Positions 57,260 to 64,000 of a stretch of DNA of 64,000 nt are shown here, piece after piece. Below the pieces are notes generated by a model. The model ran no database searches. It was not told where the DNA came from and saw only the letters and a program-made list of their open reading frames with translations. Made by a program: the position numbers and the translations under genes. The stretch spans positions 1 through 64,000 of the forward strand of contig JAGKQI010000038.1 in assembly GCA_018806915.1 (NCBI GenBank), given 5' to 3'. This DNA comes from Phytophthora colocasiae. Lineage: Eukaryota > Oomycota > Peronosporomycetes > Peronosporales > Peronosporaceae. The stretch's first letter is position 1; each line of letters starts with the position of its first letter.

Positions 57260-58873
57260 TCACTCACCGTGGTGGATCATGCCCACTTGCATGATATATA
57301 CGAATATCAAATTGAGTTTCGTCTGGACCGGACCCGCATGCGCATCCAACACAAAAGCCAGTTGCTCTAACCCTGAATATCCGAGTTTCCGCTTCAGAAC
57401 GACGACGAGAAGGATAAATGACCCGAACTGGAACAAGCTGTAGAGTAGTGTGTTGAGCAGACGTGATGTGAACACATCGCTCGGCACTCCAGCCATCGTT
57501 GGGTAGTATGCTCCGTTGTGCATGTGGAATAGAATCAGTTGATGCAGACCTAGAAAAAAAAAATCGGTCAGTAAATAGTTAGTTTTTAGGCAAAAGAACG
57601 TACAGTATACGATGGGCATTGCTACTTCGACATATTCGACTAGGACCAGGTACTCTGTGATAAACAGCACCAGGGAGGTTATCTTTATAAATCGCACCCG
57701 ATCTTCCTGCGAGAATATCAAATCCAGTGTCTGCGTTCGGTCTGCATATTCCTCTAAAGGGAAACCCAGGTTCACTTGAGCTTTCCGCAAGGTAATCCAC
57801 TTTGCAATCCAGGTTCTCCTTTGTGGAGGCACGTAACTCGCTTGCTGTGTTGAAGATTCTTTAGCGCTCGAATGTTGGATATTATTTTTATTCTCAGCAG
57901 AATGCTCAATATTCATCAGCCGCACTGCAACTTGAACGAAGTTTTCGTGGGCGGCATAATGGCTTCGCGGAATCTTGGCCATGAGCAAGTTCACGTCGTC
58001 TAAAAGCTTCACAATATCGCTCATAGACACCCAGAACTGCAGAATGTCTACTAGCATGATTGCAGCAGTTGACATCCACGACTGTGCTGTCTGGAGCACA
58101 CTCGAAACGTAAAGCGCATTGTAAACCTCAACGACGAAGATGACGCACTGTGGTTTTTGATCGTTGTCATCAGCGAGAGCTCGACTGATCCAGTTTTTTG
58201 CGATGATCTGGATCACAGGCAACACAGCAACAAATACAACTTGGTTCCAGCCCGTAAGAGACACAAACCCAAATATGTACAGTGGGTAGACGAACGGAAG
58301 TGTAGTTTGGCAGTTGTAAACCACGAGCTGGCGCTGAACATCCACGAATATTGAGGGATCATCTTGCCATTGAGGACGAGAAATAGACGTGAAGCAGACA
58401 GCGATAACCAAAACAAACGGAGGCCCAGCAATCAATAAGCCAAATGGGAGTGGAAAGACCGTGAAAACACAGAGACCAAATATCACAAGGGCCGAAAACG
58501 TAGCTGCCAGCAGTGATACAAGGGTAATCTGTTGAGCTGTCAGCTTTAGTCGAGGAGCACCGTGGATCATTTGTAGTAGAGCTGACACTCCCATAAACAC
58601 CATCACAGCCCAGGCTCGAGCGAAAAACACCCCATTCTTGAAAACCCCGTCCTCAGCTGGAGCTAATGGTGGAATCTCTTTTAGCAAACTGAGGACAACG
58701 CAAGGAAACGGTGTGATGGCACACACCAATAGCAACCGCCAAGCAGTGAGAGATTCCGTGTACTTGCATAACCGTCGAAGTCTCTCCTCCGAGTAGCTAC
58801 CGTGATATTCCACTTGAACTGAAATCCACGCGCCCCATAAGCGATCGAAAGCTCTTCGAACATACACCAGCAT
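57260..58873 (-). CDS. Oomycete multi-pass membrane protein of unknown function
   Basis: Start at the first ATG of the frame (58873, MLVYVRRAFDRLWGAW), 537 residues if read straight through. About ten hydrophobic segments are visible, in two groups separated by a hydrophilic linker (~330-395, rich in Ser/Gln/Asn). No named family is recognised; similar layouts occur in large oomycete-specific membrane protein families. Plus-strand 57550-57603 is a possible 54-bp intron: on the minus strand it starts GTACGT, has a CTAAC/CTGAC branch-like site and ends in poly-T CTAG. Its removal keeps the frame and drops 18 residues (CTFFCLK... region), so both forms would be coding. A transporter or membrane sensor role is possible but unsupported. 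Confidence 0.7.
   Translation of the reverse strand: MLVYVRRAFDRLWGAWISVQVEYHGSYSEERLRRLCKYTESLTAWRLLLVCAITPFPCVVLSLLKEIPPLAPAEDGVFKNGVFFARAWAVMVFMGVSALLQMIHGAPRLKLTAQQITLVSLLAATFSALVIFGLCVFTVFPLPFGLLIAGPPFVLVIAVCFTSISRPQWQDDPSIFVDVQRQLVVYNCQTTLPFVYPLYIFGFVSLTGWNQVVFVAVLPVIQIIAKNWISRALADDNDQKPQCVIFVVEVYNALYVSSVLQTAQSWMSTAAIMLVDILQFWVSMSDIVKLLDDVNLLMAKIPRSHYAAHENFVQVAVRLMNIEHSAENKNNIQHSSAKESSTQQASYVPPQRRTWIAKWITLRKAQVNLGFPLEEYADRTQTLDLIFSQEDRVRFIKITSLVLFITEYLVLVEYVEVAMPIVYCTFFCLKTNYLLTDFFFLGLHQLILFHMHNGAYYPTMAGVPSDVFTSRLLNTLLYSLFQFGSFILLVVVLKRKLGYSGLEQLAFVLDAHAGPVQTKLNLIFVYIMQVGMIHHGE
57550..57603 (-). other. Possible in-frame 54-bp intron
   Basis: The GT-AG borders, pyrimidine tract and length fit other introns in the window, but the sequence is a multiple of three with no stop. 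Splicing joins PIVY-C to LHQLILF. Confidence 0.55.
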
Positions 58874-59351
58874 CTCAAACTCGGACAACAAAAACTTCTT
58901 GAACTATTTTGATCTCTCTGACCACCATTTTGAAAGACCATCATTAGCCCACTGCACTGCGAAGGTTCAGGGTAGTGGCCCAACACCCACGCCAGCAATC
59001 TGGGTGGTCGTTCTCCTGTGTATCCAGTGCAGCTATCTCGGAGCGGTAACGGAGAAACACTTCGAAATAATCGAAAGTTGCAGCATAGTCTGCAACCTTC
59101 GGATCGATTGGCATAGAGCCATTAACAACATTCAAATGGCCGTTTTCAGCCGCCTCACTCATTGCACGGACGGAGCACCCTTCCGTCCGATTCGAATGCA
59201 GCCATTTCACAACATCAAAGTGACCGTGTATTGCTGCTTCATCCATCGCAAACTGCGTGCATCCTTCGGAACGATTCGCATGTGCTCATCGCAGCTTCGT
59301 CCATAGCTCTCGTTGTGCATCCTTCCGAGCGATTGACATGTAGCCACTGCA

Positions 59352-60410
59352 CCACGTGACGGGCTCCCGAAAAATATATTTACTGGAAATACAATACAAT
59401 ATCATCATCAAAATATTTAATTTTTCTGAATCCCAAACTTGATAAATAATTTATTTTTTGAGCGAACCTTTACTACTTTATTGAAAAACTTTGAGCCATG
59501 ATAACGATTCCTAGCCATTGATTCCCAAAGAGATGATCCTCTTTTTGCGTGTGAACAGGTCGTATTGGGACGTCCGGACGGTGGGTGAGTGCATGTAAGC
59601 AGTGTCAAGTTGCTCAGGTTTTAGCATCGCAGTTTACTGAGTAACAACGTTTTGATATTGTATTGGAATTATTGATGCTCTTTCATGATGATACTGCATT
59701 ATCTATTGCTAAATGCTGTGGATGCGATAAATATTTTATTGCCTGTGCAGCTATCTAACGGAAATTCCCGATTAATACCCCGGGCATTTAATAGTACCCT
59801 CCCAAAATCCAAAGGTTACTCTGTATTGCCGAAAGGTTACTCTGTATTGCCGAAAGGTTACTCGTCGATCAGGACAGTATCATCAAGAGCGTCGTGCAGC
59901 TCGTCCAGATTAAAGTCTCCTACGTTCTCAGGGTTCTCGTGATCTTCGTCAGCGGCTTCCCAGCTTGCACGGAATCGCTCACCGTAGACGTCGTGCTTCG
60001 CAATATGCAAGTCCAGGTAGCTGTCTGTAAAGCCAGCAGCAGCGACGGAGTAGTATCTTGCCATGCCTTTCTTACCCACTAACAAACTACAGCTACCGAC
60101 GGCATACGCGGGTTGCCGAAGCGAGTGTGCTCGACCTTGTCGCTCTCCTTCCACGCAATGATCTCCATGTAGAGTAGGTTCTTAAACGTCTTGTAGATGC
60201 CAATGTCATGGGAATTCTTGATGGCATTTGCTGACTGAGCGTTACTGGTATAGGACAGATGCACACCTGTAGACAGTGCTAGAAATAGCTGGTCACTTGT
60301 GTTGAAGGTTACGATCGGGTTACCCTCGGAGGGCACTATTCGGGTAGAGGGTATTAATCGGGAATTTCCGTTATCAGTCTAAAATACAATAAACGGGAGC
60401 CCTGACGTGG
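59352..60410. mobile_element. TIR element inserted in the ankyrin gene, itself hosting a pogo element
   Basis: The ends CCACGTGACGGGCTCCCG (59352-59369) and CGGGAGCCCTGACGTGG (60394-60410) are inverted copies. The ankyrin repeat reads GHLDV just outside the right end and [12 protein letters not shown] just outside the left end, so removing the element restores one repeat. Minus the nested pogo copy the element is about 445 bp, A/T-rich and without coding capacity, i.e. MITE-like. Exact ends and target duplication are uncertain because the TIR tip resembles the ankyrin codons (GACGTGG). Confidence 0.65.
59758..60371 (-). mobile_element. Deleted pogo-type element (614 bp), copy 2
   Basis: Same ends as copy 1 (ACGGAAATTCCCGATTAATA), TA at 59756-59757 and 60372-60373, and the same transposase C-terminus on the minus strand (60154-59858 and upstream), with a small deletion that shifts the frame. 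It is nested in the 59352-60410 element. Confidence 0.88.
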
Positions 60411-61633
60411 TCCACGTCCAAATGTCCATACATTGCTGCCTTATCCATTGCTCTCGTAGTGCATTCTTCCGAGTGAATACCATACAGCAACTGTGTTCTC
60501 TCCACTCGCCCAGGCATTGCTGCGTTATCCATTGCTTTTTCGGGACAGCCTTCCGCTCGATGGCGATGTAGCCATTTCACCACCTCAAGATGTCCATCGG
60601 CCGCAGCTTCATCCATAGCGGCAGTAGAACAACCTTCCATGTAGTTATCATGCAGCCAGTGAACAATATCCAGATGTCCATTAGCAGCAGTCTTATCCAT
60701 GGCATTCTTCGTGCAGTACAAACGTGTCTCCCCTGTAATTTGAAGCTCATGGAAATACTTCAAAACGTCAAACTGTCCATACTACAGTGGAAAAACCTGA
60801 GTGCTCAAAGATGTTCATACTTGGATCATCAATGAGCCACTTGACGACATCCAGAAAACCATTCTTACAGCCAGAGCCATTGTCTTGCCAGTAGCTTGTT
60901 CAAATACTGGACTGCATGATCTTCCGTTTGCTCGACAGGAAACAACCAACACGGATAGCCGCTTGCTCAACAACAAATTGGCGCAGATACTTAGCAATGT
61001 CCAAGTGCCCATTTGCTGCAGCAGCATGAATCGACAGAGCAGCAGGCCCAATCACACGAATTCGGTGCAGCCCATGACCTTCTAGAATGCGCTGAATTAT
61101 CCACTGGGCAATATCCATGTGCCCATGTCTGGCTGCGGTCGCCAATAGACGAATAGCCGAATGAAGTTGTCCTCGTTCTCCCAGCCACTGCAGAACATCA
61201 AGTCGTCGTTTTAACGAACAGCTCGAGCAGCAGCACTTGTTCCTCCATGCACACGAACCCCTTGACTTTCCAGCCACTGAGCCACCAGGATATCTATCCC
61301 CCATCACCAATGCCGAGTTGAGTGCAGTACCCCAGTTATAGTCTGCATCTGGAATATGTCGGTGCAGCCACCACACAATATCACTGCGATGACTGAGCAC
61401 TGCTGCTGACATGGAGAGTCCTCCCCACTCTGTTGGATGCCCTCTACCAATTTTCCCTCTTTCCTCCAAGAACCGACTGTCGTTCTCATAGAAAAACCTC
61501 AAAATATTCATCGATCCAGCCTTACAAGCTCTAGCCACGACTTCGAACGTGACTGTGAAACTCTGGAATTTGCTCGAAAGCCATTTGACAACATCCAGAT
61601 CTTGACGGGGGACGGCGTATTCCAGACACTTGG

Positions 61634-61813
61634 TTTACATTAAGGTCAGGGTTACATATAATACTCGATCATAACTTGGTCAGGATTTCTCCAGTGTACA
61701 TTTATATCACTGTATTCGGGTTATACTTGCGCCCCACACAGAGGGTAACGTTTAGTAAGAGCATGGAGAACCTTTTGATACAACTTGTGACGAAGGCGCT
61801 ACCTGCCGTGTAC
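61634..61813 (-). other. ~180-bp insertion or intron within the ankyrin gene head
   Basis: The left-hand copy at 44.5 kb reads YLFTK directly into CLEYGV. Here the two are separated by about 180 bp. On the minus strand it begins GTACACGG and there is an AG at its end (ACCAAG), so splicing would give YLF-CLEY in frame. Without splicing the frame ends within six codons. It could be a new intron or a small insertion. Confidence 0.5.
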
Positions 61814-62407
61814 AAATAAATACTGTTGGTAGTGTTTATCTGTACGTAAGAACGTCCGAGGTGTCCATTTAGCACCATGATCAGGAGATCCGTCCACGAA
61901 AACCTCACTACTATTCCAGATGCGGTCTAGAAGTCGAACTGAGCCTGTTTTACAAGCGTCGAAGCGGGATAAATCCACTGAAGAGTCCAAGAACACAGAC
62001 ACAGTGTCCACGACATGTGGGTCTTGACCGGAGTCGACAGGATCCTCATTCACAATTACTTGAATTCTCTTGTAAAGCGCTTTCTTGATTTTGACAGGAT
62101 GTTTCTTCAAATAGGCCTTTAGTTCACCGAGGTCCAAAACAATCTTGAGTTTACTGACATCAACAGTTTGTCCTTCGAACTTCTTCAGATCCAGAGTCTT
62201 CCTCACAAGCAACTTCAGTTTGTCGACGGTTGGAGAAGATTTTGTGTCTGCGTCATTTACGCGCACAATATTAATACTATCGTGAGTATTATCAATGCTC
62301 CTCAGATTCGGCTTGGAGGTCTTCGTTGAACTATCAGAGGCAGCAGCTTTAGTGGAGCGAAGGACGAGACTAATCACGATAAAAAGCAGAAATCTATAAG
62401 GTGTCAT
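61799..62407 (-). CDS. Chimeric ORF: secreted RXLR-like effector head fused to ankyrin-protein N-terminus
   Basis: Start at 62407 (MTPYRFLLFIVISLVL), 202 residues. Residues 1-~22 are a signal peptide. At 33-36 stands PNLR, the position of RKLR in the paralogue at 63067-63549, so the RXLR motif is degenerate. Residues ~48-124 are collinear with that paralogue (IVRVNDAD, KKFEGQTVD, LKAYLKKHPVK, YKRIQVIVNEDPV). From ~129 the sequence switches to the ankyrin-protein head (HVVDTVSVFLDSSVDLSRFDACKTGSVRLLDRIW, WTPRTFLRTDKHYQQYLF), also found at 44.33-44.58 kb with an unrelated upstream. The ORF ends just inside the 180-bp interruption. If that is spliced, the protein would run on into ankyrin repeats until a frameshift. 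Whether it is expressed is unknown. Confidence 0.7.
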   Translation of the reverse strand: MTPYRFLLFIVISLVLRSTKAAASDSSTKTSKPNLRSIDNTHDSINIVRVNDADTKSSPTVDKLKLLVRKTLDLKKFEGQTVDVSKLKIVLDLGELKAYLKKHPVKIKKALYKRIQVIVNEDPVDSGQDPHVVDTVSVFLDSSVDLSRFDACKTGSVRLLDRIWNSSEVFVDGSPDHGAKWTPRTFLRTDKHYQQYLFVHGR

Positions 62408-62685
62408 GGCAGTAGTCGTGTGGTGTTTGTGGTTTATTGGGAAGTACTCTTCACTCAAGCTGAACGTTTTTAACGATGCAACACTGTCAATTTCAGTACT
62501 AGTTGAGACCTTGAAGAGCTACTAGCTGCGGCAACTGATTGACTTTTGGCGTTAACGTATGCAGTGAGTTCGACATTTTGTCGAGATCTATTTCGTGGCC
62601 CTACAATGACGTATTGGTTGGTAGCAAGATTGATTTTTTTTCTCGATTTTTCCCACTAAATCGAAAAACATTTACATGAAGGAAT

Positions 62686-62753
62686 TACAGACGCTGCACC
62701 GGAGAACATCCCTCCAAACGATAGGAGGGATGTTCTCCGGTGCAGCGTCTGTA
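62686..62753. repeat. Perfect 30-bp inverted repeat, 8-nt loop
   Basis: Arms 62686-62715 and 62724-62753 are exact complements (core CGCTGCACCGGAGAACATCC), with loop AAACGATA. The next base pair outward mismatches. The intergenic location between two effector-type genes and the GC-rich arms in an A/T-rich context make it stand out. Confidence 0.95.
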
Positions 62754-63066
62754 TTAGTCTGAGTGGATCAGGTCCTGTGACTGGAGAGGCTACCGGGCCA
62801 GCATTTGTTCCCGGGCTGATGCTCCGAAATACGACATTGAAGCTCGAAGCATGCTGGATAATCTCCTTTTTTTGGCAATTCGACCGGCTTCAGAATCTGA
62901 AAAGGCGACGAGAAAACAATGTCCCTAGGGCAGTTCATCTTGAAGTATGATACTTAGTGAAATTATCGTGCGTAGTAGCTTCCGAAATGTCCTCTTAGAT
63001 AAATGAAGAACCTCATTTCTCTTCTTTAGAAAGTTACTTCCTCCGAAAATGACTGCCTCTTCATCT
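62754..63066. other. Intergenic, nothing recognised
   Basis: 3' flank of the RXLR-TM gene and sequence after the hairpin. No ORF or repeat of note. Confidence 0.4.
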
Positions 63067-63549
63067 CTAATTGGCGACAGCAACATAGATAATTCCACCA
63101 ATCCCGTAAAAGAGCGTGAGCGAAATTAAAGCTATCACACCCACTGTTTCTGCACTACGCGACTCGACAGGGTCCTCGTTCACAATCGCTTGGACTCTTT
63201 TGTAGAACGACTTGTTCAGTTTGACAGGATGTTTTTTCAAATAGGCCTTTAGCCCACTGAGGTCCTTTTCACGCAAAACATTCTTCAGTTTACTGAAATC
63301 AATCGTTTGTCCCTCAAACTTGTTCAAATTCACCGTTTTCCCCACAAGCAACTCCAGTTTGTCGACAACGCGGATAGATTTCGCGTCGGCATCATTTACG
63401 CGCACAATGCCGTCGGAAATAACGTCAGCTCCTCTGAGTTTCCGCTTGGAGATGTTCGTTGGGTTTCCGATAGCAAGGGCATTCACTCTGTTGGTAGACA
63501 ACATAACGAAATTGATCACGATAAAAAGAAAAAATCTGAAACTCGGCAT
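63067..63549 (-). CDS. RXLR effector with C-terminal transmembrane segment (160 residues)
   Basis: Start at 63549 (MPSFRFFLFIVINFVM). The signal peptide ends near residue 24 (VNALA). RXLR as RKLR is at 36-39; no EER follows, only an Asp-containing stretch. The central region (~48-128) is predicted helical with KLELLVGKTVNL, KFEGQTIDFSKL, LKAYLKKHPVKL and FYKRVQAIVNEDPV, shared with the chimeric ORF at 61799-62407. Residues ~136-158 (VGVIALISLTLFYGIGGIIY) are a strongly hydrophobic tail ending VAVAN, expected to anchor the protein in a membrane, as seen for some RXLR proteins that act at host membranes. Alternatively it is a retained surface protein. The upstream in-frame codons to 63756 are low-complexity and rejected. 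Confidence 0.78.
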   Translation of the reverse strand: MPSFRFFLFIVINFVMLSTNRVNALAIGNPTNISKRKLRGADVISDGIVRVNDADAKSIRVVDKLELLVGKTVNLNKFEGQTIDFSKLKNVLREKDLSGLKAYLKKHPVKLNKSFYKRVQAIVNEDPVESRSAETVGVIALISLTLFYGIGGIIYVAVAN

Positions 63550-63664
63550 GGTAGTTGCTTCCTCGGGCTTTCGTGGCGGGTTGGGAAATGCGACTTTTTT
63601 GGAGGTGCCCTCTACGTTTGGCGATTTGAAGCACTCATGATTAGTGTTGTTTGCGCGCAATTGT

Positions 63665-63722
63665 GCTCGGAATGCTCGGAATGCTCGGAGCAGTTCCGAG
63701 CAGTTCCGAACTTGCTCCGAGC
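63665..63722. repeat. Cluster of CTCGGAA / TTCCGAG inverted repeats
   Basis: Within 58 bp, GCTCGGAATGCTCGGAATGC is followed by several inverted copies (TTCCGAGCAG, TCCGAGC). The outer GCTCGGA/TCCGAGC arms close a possible cruciform. It lies about 115 bp upstream of the RXLR-TM start codon. Confidence 0.8.
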
Positions 63723-64000
63723 GCTCACAACTGGACCTCCCCATCCCCCCATACAAAAACTCATAGTAGGAAAAGTCGACGCTAGAAACACGCGCACTCA
63801 GTCGCGTACCGTAATATCGGTGTCAAGTGTCACCCCCCTGGTGCCAACAAATCCAATGATAGGGATAAACTCAAGGTGCAGTGTAGAGATAAGAGAAACC
63901 CGCCGCAGCTGTTTGCAAGTCGTACAACGATGCAACTTCCAACTCCAGCATTGTATTGTACTCTGCAGAAGTGAAGACACCGGTAGTTTATTACTAGGAA
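63723..64000. other. Right edge, nothing recognised
   Basis: Short ORFs only. No domain or repeat match. Confidence 0.35.

Larger units (their letters stand above)
58944..61640 (-). pseudogene. Oomycete ankyrin-repeat protein gene, frameshifted and split by transposons
   Basis: On the minus strand, recognisable blocks run from DLDVVKWLSSKF and ACKAGSMNILRFFYENDSRFL (about 61600-61450), through WWLHRHIPDADYNWGTALNSAL (61350), GHMDIAQWIIQRILEG and GHLDIAKYLRQFV (61150-60980), to the repetitive NGHLDIVHWLHDN..EGCSTAAMDEAA type repeats (60760-60400). They resume at 59350-58944 with [19 protein letters not shown] and [17 protein letters not shown]. Several frame changes break the array. Between 59352 and 60410 two nested elements interrupt one repeat. 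The head of this gene is joined to an effector-like ORF upstream (61799-62407). Confidence 0.85.

Noticed and set aside
63550..63756. 69-codon upstream extension of the RXLR-TM gene
   Set aside because: It is encoded partly by the palindromic CTCGGAA cluster and would hide the signal peptide.
1..64000. CRISPR arrays, rRNA genes, confident tRNA genes
   Set aside because: No regularly spaced repeats and no rRNA or complete tRNA signatures were seen; the organism is eukaryotic.

Overview
The window is nuclear DNA of an oomycete, most likely a Phytophthora or close Peronosporales relative. The evidence is intron-poor genes with short GT-AG introns (about 54-70 bp), start-proximal TCATTT-type initiator motifs, secreted RXLR-type effector genes, a Crinkler-type protein, oomycete ankyrin-repeat relics, and a flagellar (CFAP99-like) gene, which fits an organism with zoospores.

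Layout. (1) 1-21.4 kb is repeat-dominated. Four copies (A-D) of one repeat family lie in +,+,-,- order and form nested inverted repeats (A/D outer, B/C inner). Copy D joins the 3' end of a frameshifted piggyBac-type transposase (17.7-20.0 kb). A SANT-like/DOT1-like methyltransferase ORF sits between C and D. (2) 21.4-44.2 kb is gene-dense: a truncated CSA/ERCC8 head divergent from an intact three-exon LarE-type gene; a Crinkler-type NTPase-nuclease; a Na+/phosphate cotransporter plus two decayed fragments of the same family; a plasma-membrane-type Ca2+-ATPase; a small RXLR effector; a very large ankyrin-WGR-PARP protein; and a convergent CFAP99-like coiled-coil gene. (3) 44.2-57.1 kb has an ankyrin-gene fragment, a pogo-type element with TA duplications, a five-exon mitochondrial-type MutS (MSH1-like), a small frame-broken trefoil-like ORF, a deleted pogo element, porphobilinogen deaminase, UTP21/WDR36, and two tandem small secreted-peptide genes. 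(4) 57.2-64 kb has a multi-pass membrane protein, an ankyrin pseudogene split by a nested pair of transposons, an ORF fusing an effector-type secreted head to the N-terminus of an ankyrin protein, a perfect 30-bp hairpin, and an RXLR protein with a C-terminal membrane segment.

How it fits together. The conserved genes are unrelated housekeeping genes (heme synthesis, ribosome assembly, organelle mismatch repair, Ca2+ and phosphate transport, ADP-ribosylation). Transposon clusters and fast-evolving effector genes lie between and beside them, as expected of a two-speed oomycete genome. The most unusual observations are the nested inverted-repeat cluster with its DOT1-like gene, the effector-ankyrin chimera, the insertion inside the PARP catalytic domain, the loss of most of CSA next to a transposon field, and the perfect hairpin at 62.7 kb. 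All names are from reading the sequence; no database search was possible.
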